64,000 nucleotides of DNA. It comes from Nocardia arthritidis. Lineage in GTDB: Bacteria > Actinomycetota > Actinomycetes > Mycobacteriales > Mycobacteriaceae. How positions within the stretch are numbered: the first letter of the stretch is position 1; each line of letters starts with the position of its first letter. The position numbers and the translations under genes are program-made. Positions 56,307 to 64,000 of the stretch are shown here, piece after piece. The notes under the pieces are model-generated. The model ran no database searches, was not told the origin of the DNA, and saw only the letters and a list, made by a program, of their open reading frames with translations. Location: contig NZ_CP046172.1 in the NCBI RefSeq assembly GCF_011801145.1, positions 4,278,001 through 4,342,000 of the forward strand, in the 5' to 3' direction.

Positions 56307-56412
56307 AGCTGACTGGATCTATTTCCGTTAATTATTCATACTCGCTCACGAAAGGTGATCCAGCTCATGCGCTGGCGCCTACCGGAACGGTCCATCGGAT
56401 ACAGGAGTGCAG

Positions 56413-57519
56413 GTGAAGATCGGAATCCCCCGCGAGGTCAAGAACCACGAGTATCGCGTCGCGGGAACCCCCGCGGGCGTGCGTGAGCTGGTCTCCCGCG
56501 GCCACACCGTCTACGTCGAGGCGGGCGCGGGCGCCGGCTCGGCCTTCGAGGACGCCGCATACCAGGTGGCGGGCGCGCAGATCCTGCCGACGGCCGACGA
56601 GGTGTGGGCCGCCGCCGATATGGTGCTGAAGGTGAAAGAGCCGATCGCCGAAGAGTATTCGCGTATGCGCGACGGTCAGCTGCTGTTCACCTACCTGCAC
56701 CTGGCCGCGTCCAAGGAGTGCACCGACGCGCTGCTGACCTCCGGCATCACCTCCATCGCCTACGAAACCGTCACCGGCAAGGACGGTTCGCTGCCGCTGC
56801 TCGCGCCGATGAGCGAGGTGGCGGGCCGCCTCGCTCCGCAGGCGGGCGCCTACCACCTGATGCGCAGCGAGGGCGGCCGTGGCGTGCTGATGGGCGGCGT
56901 ACCCGGCGTGCGCCCGGCCGAGGTCGTGGTGATCGGCGCCGGTGTCGCGGGTAGCAATGCCATCGCGGTCGCGGTCGGCATGCACGCCTCGGTGACCGTG
57001 CTCGACCTGAACATCGCCCGGCTGCGCGAGATCGACGCGCTCTACGGCGGCCGGGTGCGCACCGTCACCTCGAACGTCCACGAGGTCGAAAGCGCCGTGC
57101 GCGCGGCCGATCTGGTGATCGGCGCGGTGCTGGTGCCCGGCGCCAAGGCGCCCAAGCTCGTCTCGAACGACCTTGTCGCACAGATGAAGCCGGGCTCGGT
57201 GCTGGTGGACATCGCCATCGACCAGGGCGGCTGCTTCGCCGACTCCCGGCCGACCACGCACGCCGAACCCACCTACAAGGTGCACGACTCGGTGTTCTAC
57301 TGCGTGGCGAATATGCCCGGCGCGGTGCCGAACACCTCGACCATCGCGCTCACCAATGCCACACTGCCGTACGTGATTTCGCTGGCCGAGCGGGGTTGGC
57401 GGGAGGCGACCGCCGCGGATCCCGGTCTGGCGGCGGGCCTGAGCACGCACGGCGGCATGCTGCTGAACGAATCCGTCGCCGCCGCACACGGATACGCCGC
57501 ACAGCACCTAGCGGCTTAA
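56413..57519 (+). CDS. ald: Alanine dehydrogenase
   Basis: A 368-residue NAD-dependent L-alanine dehydrogenase interconverting alanine and pyruvate. [16 protein letters not shown] is the N-terminal signature, [10 protein letters not shown] the next substrate loop, [16 protein letters not shown] the NAD-binding loop, and [17 protein letters not shown] the C-terminal signature. AGGAG at 56403-56407 is spaced for the GTG at 56413; a GTG at 56407 also exists. It is convergent with the Lrp-family gene. Confidence 0.95.
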   Translation: MKIGIPREVKNHEYRVAGTPAGVRELVSRGHTVYVEAGAGAGSAFEDAAYQVAGAQILPTADEVWAAADMVLKVKEPIAEEYSRMRDGQLLFTYLHLAASKECTDALLTSGITSIAYETVTGKDGSLPLLAPMSEVAGRLAPQAGAYHLMRSEGGRGVLMGGVPGVRPAEVVVIGAGVAGSNAIAVAVGMHASVTVLDLNIARLREIDALYGGRVRTVTSNVHEVESAVRAADLVIGAVLVPGAKAPKLVSNDLVAQMKPGSVLVDIAIDQGGCFADSRPTTHAEPTYKVHDSVFYCVANMPGAVPNTSTIALTNATLPYVISLAERGWREATAADPGLAAGLSTHGGMLLNESVAAAHGYAAQHLAA

Positions 57520-58046
57520 GCTCCGATGACCGCTCCGGCGCGGGTGCGGGTGTGCTCGAAGATGAGGATCGTCTCGGTGGAGGCGACCGCGGGATGGGCA
57601 CTGAGATGGTCGAGTACGAACACCCGCAGCTCGTCGGAGTTGGCCATGGCCACGTGGATCAGATAGTCGTCCGCGCCCGCGATGAAGTAGACATTGAGCA
57701 CTTCGTCGTAGGAGGCCATCTGATCCCCGAAGGCCGCGAGCTGTCCCCGCGCGTCGGCGCGCACCCGCACGGCCACCATCGCCTGCAGGTTGCGCCCGAC
57801 CGCGGCGGGATCGATATCGGCGTGGAAGCCGCGGATGATGCCGCGCTCCACCAGTGCCCGCACCCGGCCCAGGCAGGTGGACGGCGCGATGCCCGCCGCC
57901 TCGGCGAGCGCGTTATTGGTCATCCGGCCGTCGCGGGCGAGGTGATCGAGCAGGACGCGGTCGATATCGTCGATCGGCGCGGCCGTCCGCGGGTTGATCG
58001 TCGATCGTGCGGCGGTCGGGCGGGGCGATGCTTCATTCTTTCGCAC
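57516..58046 (-). CDS. Lrp/AsnC-family regulator, AldR-like
   Basis: A 176-residue feast/famine regulator. HTH: DIDRVLLDHLARDGRMTNNA, then IAPSTCLGRVRALVERGII; the C-terminal RAM ligand domain is AVRVRADARGQLAAF and VYFIAGADDYLIHVAM. Mycobacterial AldR controls ald and lies beside it, so the same role is likely here, with alanine as effector. The first 20 residues are Arg/Ala-rich and may not be translated. It shares four bases with the ald stop. Confidence 0.85.
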   Translation of the reverse strand: MRKNEASPRPTAARSTINPRTAAPIDDIDRVLLDHLARDGRMTNNALAEAAGIAPSTCLGRVRALVERGIIRGFHADIDPAAVGRNLQAMVAVRVRADARGQLAAFGDQMASYDEVLNVYFIAGADDYLIHVAMANSDELRVFVLDHLSAHPAVASTETILIFEHTRTRAGAVIGA

Positions 58047-58238
58047 AGCGGCAACGGTACCGAATATTCTTCAGCAGATCAGCTGTGGATTTGCTGTGCG
58101 TCGCACCTTCGCCGCGGTTCTGGACGGTCGCCTGCCGTTCGAATCGGGTTCACCGCCCGGCTACGCAAGTGCGATTCGGATTCATTGCCGGTTACCCGGC
58201 GTGGTTAGCCTTCCGGCATAGCGGAAGGAGCCGCGGGC

Positions 58239-59198
58239 ATGGAGTTCCGACATCTGGTCTCGTTCATCACGATCGCCGAGGAGTTGCATTTCGGTCGCGC
58301 GGCGCAGCGCCTGCATCTCACCCAGCCCAGCCTCAGCGCGCAGCTGCGGAAGTTGGAGAAATCCCTCGGCGTGCAGTTGGTCGCCCGCAACTCACACGTG
58401 GTCGAGCTCACCCCCGCCGGACGCGAATTCGAGGGCCAGGCCCGGCTCATCGTCGCCCAGATGGACCGGGCCGCCCAGGCGGCCAAGGCCACCGCGGCGG
58501 GCCGGACGGGCACACTGAATATCGGATACAACCTCCCCGCCAGCAGACATGTGCTACCCGATGTGCTGACCAGGATGACCGAACGGCACCCCGACATCAT
58601 GGTGTCGCTGTGGGAGAAGCGAACCGGGCCGCAGCTGGCGGCGCTGTCCGACGGATCACTGGATCTGGCAATGGTTTACGGGCATCCGAGCACCCCGGAA
58701 TACCGGTATCGCCGTCTGCTGCATCGGATTCCGCTGGTCGCGGTGGTCGGGCGCAGACATCGCTGGGCGGACCGGCCGGGCATGCCGTTCGCGGAGCTGG
58801 CGGGGCAGGGTGTCGTACTGTTCGCGCGCGAACAGTGTCCGGCCATGTACGACACCATCTTTCGCGCGGCCGCCGATACCGCGATCAGCCTGTCGGTGGC
58901 GCAGATCGCCGATGATCCCGGCGCCACCGCGCACGTGGTCTCGGTGCGGCCGCTGGTGGGATTCGCCTCGCTGCCGCGGGCGATTTCGATGGGTATGGGC
59001 GCCGATGCCGGCACCCCGGTGGCGGTGAAGCTGTTCGATCCGGTGCCGACGCTGGATCTGTACGCGGTGTGGCGCGCCGACGAAACCAATCCGGCGGTCT
59101 CGCGGTTCCTGGATTGTGTTGATACCGACGAACATCACCGGCCGTCCCCGGCCAGCGCGGCCAACTGTGCGAGCACCTCGTCCGTGGGGCGATCGTAG
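58239..59198 (+). CDS. LysR-family transcriptional regulator
   Basis: A 319-residue LysR-type regulator. HTH: EELHFGRAAQRLHLTQPSLS then AQLRKLEKSLG; ligand domain from about residue 90 (GTLNIGYNLPASRHVLP). No divergent target gene is next to it, and its 3' end overlaps the convergent phosphodiesterase gene by 64 bases. The regulon is unknown. Confidence 0.87.
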   Translation: MEFRHLVSFITIAEELHFGRAAQRLHLTQPSLSAQLRKLEKSLGVQLVARNSHVVELTPAGREFEGQARLIVAQMDRAAQAAKATAAGRTGTLNIGYNLPASRHVLPDVLTRMTERHPDIMVSLWEKRTGPQLAALSDGSLDLAMVYGHPSTPEYRYRRLLHRIPLVAVVGRRHRWADRPGMPFAELAGQGVVLFAREQCPAMYDTIFRAAADTAISLSVAQIADDPGATAHVVSVRPLVGFASLPRAISMGMGADAGTPVAVKLFDPVPTLDLYAVWRADETNPAVSRFLDCVDTDEHHRPSPASAANCASTSSVGRS

Positions 59199-59989
59199 AG
59201 CGCCGTTGCCGGGGTCGCCTCGATTGCGGTGGCGATGACGGTAGAACCGATCAGATCGATTCTGCTGTAACCGAATCCGGCCAGGCCGCGGTGCCTGGTC
59301 GCGGGCGGCATCGGATCGATTCGATAGGCCAGTGCGGGCCCGAGCCAGACCGGGATTCCGGCCACCGCGGCAGCCGCGGTCAGGTGGTTGTGCCCGCAGA
59401 TGATCATCTGGATATCCGTTCCGGCGACGGCGGTTTCGAGCAGTTCGGGCCGCTGCAGCCGGAGGTATTCGGTGGCCGCCAGCGGTGAGGCGATCGGAGG
59501 ATGGTGCAGCACGAGCAGCGTGCCGCGCGGGGCCGGGCGGCGCAGTTCATCGGTAAGCCAAGCCAATTGGGCGGTTTCCAGATGGCCCTCGTGCCGACCC
59601 GGTGTTGTGCTGTCGAGCGCGATGATGCGCAGCCCGCCCACATCGATGACCTGGTCGAGCGTTTGCTCCGGCCGCACCGTCGCCGGATCGGCGCCGAGCA
59701 GTTCCACCGCGAAAGCGCCACGCTCGTCATGGTTTCCCATCACATAGAGAATGGTCGCGCCGAGTTCGGCGGCCACCGGTGTGACGGCGTCGCGCAGCCG
59801 TCGATACGCCTCTGGCGATCCGTCGTCGGTGAGATCACCGGAGAGCACAAGCGCGTCGATCGACTGGTCGGCCGCCAGGAGCTGCCCGAGCACGTGGGTG
59901 AGATTCGCGTAGGTATCGACACCGTGCACGGACTGGCCCGCAGGGCGGATATGGGTATCCGTCAGCTGAACGACGGTGCGGCCGTTCAT
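59135..59989 (-). CDS. cpdA: CpdA-type metallophosphoesterase (cAMP phosphodiesterase-like)
   Basis: A 284-residue class III phosphodiesterase. The five metal-ligand blocks are all present: QLTDTHIRP, LSGDLTDDG, VMGNHDERG, LHHPPI and GHNHLT. It resembles Rv0805 of M. tuberculosis, which cleaves 3',5'-cAMP among other substrates. It overlaps a 58-residue upstream gene by four bases, so the two are co-translated. Confidence 0.88.
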   Translation of the reverse strand: MNGRTVVQLTDTHIRPAGQSVHGVDTYANLTHVLGQLLAADQSIDALVLSGDLTDDGSPEAYRRLRDAVTPVAAELGATILYVMGNHDERGAFAVELLGADPATVRPEQTLDQVIDVGGLRIIALDSTTPGRHEGHLETAQLAWLTDELRRPAPRGTLLVLHHPPIASPLAATEYLRLQRPELLETAVAGTDIQMIICGHNHLTAAAAVAGIPVWLGPALAYRIDPMPPATRHRGLAGFGYSRIDLIGSTVIATAIEATPATALYDRPTDEVLAQLAALAGDGR

Positions 59990-60162
59990 GATTGCGGCAG
60001 GAGTCCGGCGGCCTGCGCGCGGGCCGCGGCGAAGGTGGACCGTGCGTCCGTGCCCTGGAACACGATCGATTCGTCCGCGTTCGTCATGCCATCGCGGATC
60101 TCGTGGGTGGCGTACAGGACGAATTCGGCGGTCTTGTCGACCAATTCGGCAATGGGTGTCAT
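59986..60162 (-). CDS. 58-residue protein coupled to cpdA
   Basis: A 58-residue frame beginning MTPIAELVDKTAEFVLY and ending AAGLLPQS. Most third codon positions are G or C, as in real genes here, and its TGA overlaps the cpdA ATG. A helical N-terminus and an Ala-rich helix at the end are likely. No family was recognised. It may be a partner or stabiliser of the phosphodiesterase. Confidence 0.55.
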   Translation of the reverse strand: MTPIAELVDKTAEFVLYATHEIRDGMTNADESIVFQGTDARSTFAAARAQAAGLLPQS

Positions 60163-60237
60163 GCGGTCAGTCTGAGGTGACAGCGGTGCGGTCCGCCGGG
60201 ACGATAGCCAATTTCGATCGCACGAATCAAGACAGCA

Positions 60238-60268
60238 GGAAGGCCCCGCTCGCCGAGTTGGGCCTTCC
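60238..60268. terminator. Rho-independent terminator hairpin
   Basis: GGAAGGCCC (60238-60246) pairs perfectly with GGGCCTTCC (60260-60268) around a 13-base loop. GTCTGTTT follows on the plus strand, and on the minus strand the stem is 17 bases after the stop of the CocE-type gene. It probably ends that transcript. Confidence 0.7.
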
Positions 60269-60285
60269 GTCTGTTTCCGGTGGAA

Positions 60286-62364
60286 TCAGCTCGGAATGTC
60301 GCTGTTCAGGGCGATATTCACCCAGCTGGGTGCGTCGGGGTCGAGGCGCAGGTGCTGTGGCTTCAGCTGGCTGTCGGCCAGGATCGGCATGGGCGGTGCG
60401 CCTTTCGGGAAGTTGCTCGCGTACACGTCGACCCGGAGGCGGTGGCCCGGTTGCAGGACGGCATCGACGGGGGTGAGGGCGATGTCCATCGTCACCGGCT
60501 CGCCGGGTGAAACCGTCTGGCGGCGTTCGAGTTCCAGGTAGTACGCCGGTTTGGTGTAGTCGCCGTTCGCGGATTTCTCGCTGGCGGCCTCGTTGATCTG
60601 GCGCAGTGAGGTCACCAGCTGGCCGGTGGCGATCTCCCGAGACTGTCCGTCCGGCGCGACATCGTTGACGGTGGCGACCCAATATCCGTCGATCGCGTCG
60701 AGCACCGTGTTCAGGTGGACGGCGATCGGCCCGGAGATGGTGGTCGGCTCGGTTGCCGCCGCGCTGGTGAAGGTGAGGCCGTTGGATTCCCAGATTCGCG
60801 AATCCTCGGTGCAGGCAACGACTATCGCGGGGATGCCCGCGAGGATGCGGGCGGTGTCCCGGCTGCACACACTGGCCAACCCGGGGGCGACGGTCAGGTC
60901 ACGCACCGATCCCTGCCGTGGATCCGCCGCGAGACCGCCGTCGTAGAGCGAGGTTTGGGTGGTGCCGGACGGAGTGTCGTTCAGATACATGCGCCGATAC
61001 GTGGCCTCGGGGCGGGGGAAGGCGGTGCCGCCGGTGGCCCAGCCGCCGCCCTGCTGTTTGAGGGTGAGCGGGCTGTACTCGTCGATGCCGTTGTCGATTC
61101 CCTTGAGCCACTTGTCGAACCATGCCCGCTGCAGGACATCCAAACGCGGTGGCATGCCCGGTCGACCGAAGCCGCCGACGCCGGTGCCCGAGTGGTAGCC
61201 GTCGCCCATGATGAGTTTCTTCTGGGTCTCGGGCAATGGAATGCCGTTGAACGTACCGGTCGGTGTGGTGCCGAAGATGTCGAACCAGGCGCCCACCATG
61301 AAGGTCGGCGTCTTGATATTCGCGACGTTGGTTTTCAGGCCCTTCCGGAATCCGGAGTCGGGGTCCAGGATTTCCCGCGTCCGCGGCGTGAGCTGGCCGA
61401 CCGACTGTGCCGTGTAGGCATTGGCCACCACATCCAGCATGGTCGCCGGATCCGCCAAACGATCACGCAACCACTGTAATTGCTGTGCGGGATCGAATTT
61501 GCCCGCGATGACCGACTCCACGTCGGGAGCCATTTTGGCCAGGTTCACGGCGACCAGCCAGAAGGCGAGGAACCCGAGGCCGACTCCGCCGCCGACACCG
61601 ACGATATCGTTGATGATGTCGGCGCTGCCCTCGTAAGCGAATACGGCGTCGAGGCCCGGCGGATTCCGGTCCGCGGCCTGTAAAGCGGTGATAGCGGTGA
61701 ACGAGGTGCCCATTGTCCCCACCTTCCCGCTGGCCCACGGTTGCCGATTGATCCAGTCGATCACCTCGGCGGTGTCCTGCCGCTCCCGTTCGCCGAACAC
61801 CTGCCACTGGCCCTGTGAAGTTCCCGTTCCACGCAGGTCCACCTGCACCAGGGTGTAGCCCGCTTTGGCCAGATCGAAGTCCTGGATCGCCGCCTGGAGC
61901 GCGCCCGAATCCAGTTGCCGCGTAAAGTCGGTGATGCCATCGAGGCCGCTGCCGGGAAAGTTCAGCGAGGCGAGCCACGGCAGCAGCACGCTTTCGATGC
62001 CCGGAATGTGCAGCAGCACCTGGGCCAGATTCATGGCGACCTTGCCGTACCCCTGCATTTGCAGGATGACCGGCGTTTTCTCTTGTGCCACTTGGTTTCC
62101 GCGCGCAGGGCGAATGATATCGGCCTTCAGTACGGTTCCGTCGTCCATGGTGATGGGCACCGCCAGATCCGCGCTGATATCCGGATACGGTTGCGCCCCA
62201 TCGACCGCCGCCCGCCAGGCCGCCGCGTACTGTCCGCCGTCGATGCCGGTGAACCCGCCGTCCGCCCGTGCGGTCGGCGTCATCGACGGCGTGACGACCA
62301 CCGCCGCGACCACCGCCGCAAAAACCTTGGGAGCCCGCCACTTTGCTCGATATCCCGCCCTCAT
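60286..62364 (-). CDS. Secreted CocE/NonD-type hydrolase (X-Pro dipeptidase-like)
   Basis: A 692-residue hydrolase. A signal peptide ends near residue 34 (PTARADGG). The alpha/beta core has VDLRGTGTSQGQW, the nucleophile Ser in GTMGTSFTAITAL, and the C-terminal jelly-roll PepX_C domain (VLQPGHRLRVDVYASNFP). The inserted cap region (GLGFLAFWLVAVNLAKM) is hydrophobic. Family members cleave acyl esters or Xaa-Pro peptides. It faces a TetR gene over a palindrome. Its natural substrate is unknown. Confidence 0.84.
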   Translation of the reverse strand: MRAGYRAKWRAPKVFAAVVAAVVVTPSMTPTARADGGFTGIDGGQYAAAWRAAVDGAQPYPDISADLAVPITMDDGTVLKADIIRPARGNQVAQEKTPVILQMQGYGKVAMNLAQVLLHIPGIESVLLPWLASLNFPGSGLDGITDFTRQLDSGALQAAIQDFDLAKAGYTLVQVDLRGTGTSQGQWQVFGERERQDTAEVIDWINRQPWASGKVGTMGTSFTAITALQAADRNPPGLDAVFAYEGSADIINDIVGVGGGVGLGFLAFWLVAVNLAKMAPDVESVIAGKFDPAQQLQWLRDRLADPATMLDVVANAYTAQSVGQLTPRTREILDPDSGFRKGLKTNVANIKTPTFMVGAWFDIFGTTPTGTFNGIPLPETQKKLIMGDGYHSGTGVGGFGRPGMPPRLDVLQRAWFDKWLKGIDNGIDEYSPLTLKQQGGGWATGGTAFPRPEATYRRMYLNDTPSGTTQTSLYDGGLAADPRQGSVRDLTVAPGLASVCSRDTARILAGIPAIVVACTEDSRIWESNGLTFTSAAATEPTTISGPIAVHLNTVLDAIDGYWVATVNDVAPDGQSREIATGQLVTSLRQINEAASEKSANGDYTKPAYYLELERRQTVSPGEPVTMDIALTPVDAVLQPGHRLRVDVYASNFPKGAPPMPILADSQLKPQHLRLDPDAPSWVNIALNSDIPS

Positions 62365-62464
62365 CCCGACCTACTCCCTTGTATGACCCGCATCAGGTGG
62401 TGTTGCTGTGCCGTCGATTACCGGCGAGTAGGGAATGTAGCCGCTCTCACATCGAGCTGACAAG

Positions 62465-62482
62465 ATTTCGACCACTCGAAAT
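62465..62482. promoter_or_regulatory. Palindrome between CocE-type and TetR genes
   Basis: ATTTCGA and TCGAAAT are exact 7-base arms around CCAC. It lies 63 bases before the TetR start and about 100 bases before the hydrolase start, a fitting operator position. Confidence 0.6.
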
Positions 62483-62544
62483 ATTTGTTGGGTCCGCGTC
62501 CGGTAGTGTTCGAAGGCATCCGATCGACCAGGAGGGAACACGCG

Positions 62545-63156
62545 GTGGCGACCTCACGGCGCACACAGGCGGAACGCCGCGCCGACACCGAGGCGAAACT
62601 CATCGAGGCCACCATCCGCTCGATCGTCGAAATCGGTTACGGCCGAACGACGGTCAAGGAGATATGCCGCCGGGCAGGTATCTCGCACGGTGGGCTCTTC
62701 GGCCGCTTCGAGACGCTGTTCGATCTGGTCGTCGCCGCGGCCGTCGAAGTGGGCCGCCGCCAGATCGAAAGTTTCACAACCGGTTTGGCGCGGTTGGCCG
62801 ATCCGGAAGACCTCGGTGCGGTGCTGGAACTACTGCGCGACAACGCGCGCAAACCGATCAACGTTGTCTGGATCGAGCTCACCATCGCGGCCCGCACCGA
62901 CCCGGTGCTGCGCGCGAAACTCGCTCCGGTGCGGACAGAGTACGGCGTGGCCATCGCTGCGGCCGCCGAACGGATTCCGGTCCTGCGTTCCATCCCGGCG
63001 GAGGTCGTCCCGTACCTGGGTGCGATCGTCCTGCAGCGTTTCGATGGCGATGCCATCGCCGATGCCGCATATCCGGAACCCGAACACGACGGTCCGTCGC
63101 TGCGGGTGTTCACCGCCGTGCTGCACGGCTATCTGCAATCCGTGAGCGGTCCCTGA
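62545..63156 (+). CDS. TetR-family regulator of the CocE-type hydrolase
   Basis: A 203-residue TetR protein. HTH: AKLIEATIRSIVEIGYGRTT then ICRRAGISHGGLFGRFETLF. The GTG at 62545 has AGGAGGGA upstream and was preferred to an ATG at 62485. It is divergent from the secreted hydrolase gene, with a palindrome between them. Confidence 0.85.
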   Translation: MATSRRTQAERRADTEAKLIEATIRSIVEIGYGRTTVKEICRRAGISHGGLFGRFETLFDLVVAAAVEVGRRQIESFTTGLARLADPEDLGAVLELLRDNARKPINVVWIELTIAARTDPVLRAKLAPVRTEYGVAIAAAAERIPVLRSIPAEVVPYLGAIVLQRFDGDAIADAAYPEPEHDGPSLRVFTAVLHGYLQSVSGP

Positions 63157-63345
63157 CACCCTGGCCGGGGCCGGTGAATTCCCGGGGGCTCCAATAGAAC
63201 CCGTACCCGGACGCGACGCGCGATGGATGGTGCGGATCGTTGTCCGGCGGGTCGGCTATTGCTATTTTGCCCACGATATCTGTCATCGATCTTTGGTATC
63301 GAGCCTGCTTTTGCCGTATGTGACCGCGAAAGGGCTATGCCGGAA

Positions 63346-64000
63346 ATGGTCTCGACGATACGTGGATTTGCCTTGCTATCGGGTTGTGCGCTGCTGATCG
63401 CGCTGGGCGCGGATCCGGTTCCGGCGGTCGCCGCGGCGCCGGGTGCGGATTTTCCGATCGCGTTGGCGCGGGCCTTGTCCAGGGATCTCGGGCTCACCCC
63501 GGCGCAATTCGTGCATCGCGCGGATACGGCGCGGCGACTGGCGGCCTTCGAGAAATCCGTGCGCCGCGTATACCCGTCGGTCATCCGTAATGTTCGTCTC
63601 GATCGCACCGGACGCCCGGTCGTCGTCCTGGCCGATGTCCCGATCGCCGGTGCGATACGAGCGGCCGCCGAATACGTCGGCTTCACCGTCGAAAACGCTG
63701 ATCAGGCGCCGACGACCCTTGTCGATGCGGAATCGGGTACCCCCGGAGCGATTGTCGGCAACGAGTTGTCCAACCCGGCGGCCGCCGGTCTCGACGTCGT
63801 CGGCGGGACCTGGTTGTACACCGTGCGCGGCGGGATTTCCCGTTTCTGCCGAACGGGATTCAACGCCACCGACGGTGACGGCAATACCGTCAATATCACC
63901 AGCGCCCATTGCGACCGGACCCAGCCGAATCCGCCGAGCGGCCTTGCCATTCCGGTGCCGCAGCCGCCCGATTCGGATGCGAATGTGGTCCGGATAATGC
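63346..64000 (+). CDS. Secreted S1-family serine protease, N-terminal part
   Basis: The first 218 codons of a gene cut by the window edge. A signal peptide covers about residues 1-30 (ALLSGCALLIALGADPVPAV). The segment up to about residue 140 looks like a streptogrisin-type propeptide, and the mature protease begins near VVGGTWLYTVRGGISRF. The catalytic His is H188 in ITSAHC. The Asp and Ser of the triad lie beyond the window. An ATG at 63337 is also in frame. Confidence 0.78.
   Translation, partial: MVSTIRGFALLSGCALLIALGADPVPAVAAAPGADFPIALARALSRDLGLTPAQFVHRADTARRLAAFEKSVRRVYPSVIRNVRLDRTGRPVVVLADVPIAGAIRAAAEYVGFTVENADQAPTTLVDAESGTPGAIVGNELSNPAAAGLDVVGGTWLYTVRGGISRFCRTGFNATDGDGNTVNITSAHCDRTQPNPPSGLAIPVPQPPDSDANVVRIM

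Noticed and set aside
61799..61826. Fifth SigC-type promoter (CGGGAACT on the minus strand)
   Set aside because: No CGAC follows at 16 bases, and it lies inside the CocE-type gene.
1..64000. tRNA genes, CRISPR arrays, insertion sequences and prophage
   Set aside because: No such signals were recognised on reading either strand; by-eye search can miss a tRNA, so tRNAscan would be decisive.

Overview
The window is high-GC actinobacterial DNA, most likely from Nocardia or a close relative in the Nocardiaceae. The signs are strong GC bias at third codon positions, many GTG starts and 4-base ATGA/GTGA overlaps, leaderless-looking starts, ECF sigma factors, and homologues of several genes known from Mycobacterium. 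I see no tRNA, rRNA, CRISPR array, insertion sequence or phage. The edges cut a glyceraldehyde-3-phosphate dehydrogenase gene (left) and a secreted S1 protease gene (right).

Region 1 (0-6 kb) is mixed: the 3' end of gap, a tiny secreted protein, a flavin monooxygenase divergent from a TetR gene across a cluster of three operator-like sites, a glyoxalase-fold protein, a nucleotidyltransferase and a methyltransferase.

Region 2 (5.2-27.8 kb) is a large purine-catabolism island. A PucR regulator faces the operon uraD-uraH-uox-xdh(FAD)-xdh(FeS)-8-oxoguanine deaminase-xdh(Mo). These are followed by a nucleobase permease behind a strong leader hairpin, xdhC, a small thiamine-binding-fold protein and an HTH protein. 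A second uraD-uraH-uox set with a urate/xanthine-type permease comes next. The glyoxylate branch (small allophanate-hydrolase-C-like protein, hyi, glxR, gcl, glycerate kinase), allantoinase and allantoicase end the island. Together they take purines through urate, allantoin and glyoxylate to phosphoglycerate. No recognised ureidoglycolate lyase is present.

Region 3 (27.8-33.2 kb) has a pseudokinase/beta-propeller membrane protein, a TetR-MFS pair with very strong palindromic operators, and an amidase.

Region 4 (33.3-52 kb) is the most interesting part. It is an isonitrile-lipopeptide (chalkophore-type) locus equivalent to the M. tuberculosis Rv0097-Rv0101 genes: TauD-type oxygenase, FcoT-like thioesterase, FadD10-like ligase, ACP and an NRPS that is split by a frame change. 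It is translationally coupled to a FecB/FecCD/ATPase metallophore uptake system. Next to it lie a SigC-like ECF sigma factor, a membrane zinc-finger anti-sigma factor with a Met/His-rich loop, a CtpA/CtpB-type copper P-type ATPase and a CopD-CtaG membrane protein (Rv0102-like). Four intergenic sites share a (C/G)GGGAACT-N16-CGAC promoter: the biosynthesis operon, a divergent secreted protein, the anti-sigma/ATPase operon and the CopD-CtaG gene. This points to a self-contained sigma-controlled copper-acquisition regulon.

Region 5 (52-64 kb) holds a secreted alpha/beta hydrolase, a Bacillus-type bioB behind BioQ-like boxes, an ECF41 sigma factor facing a SnoaL-like gene over back-to-back promoters, alanine dehydrogenase with an Lrp/AldR-type regulator, a LysR regulator, a CpdA-type phosphodiesterase with a 58-residue partner, a CocE-type secreted hydrolase facing a TetR gene, and the start of an S1 protease gene.
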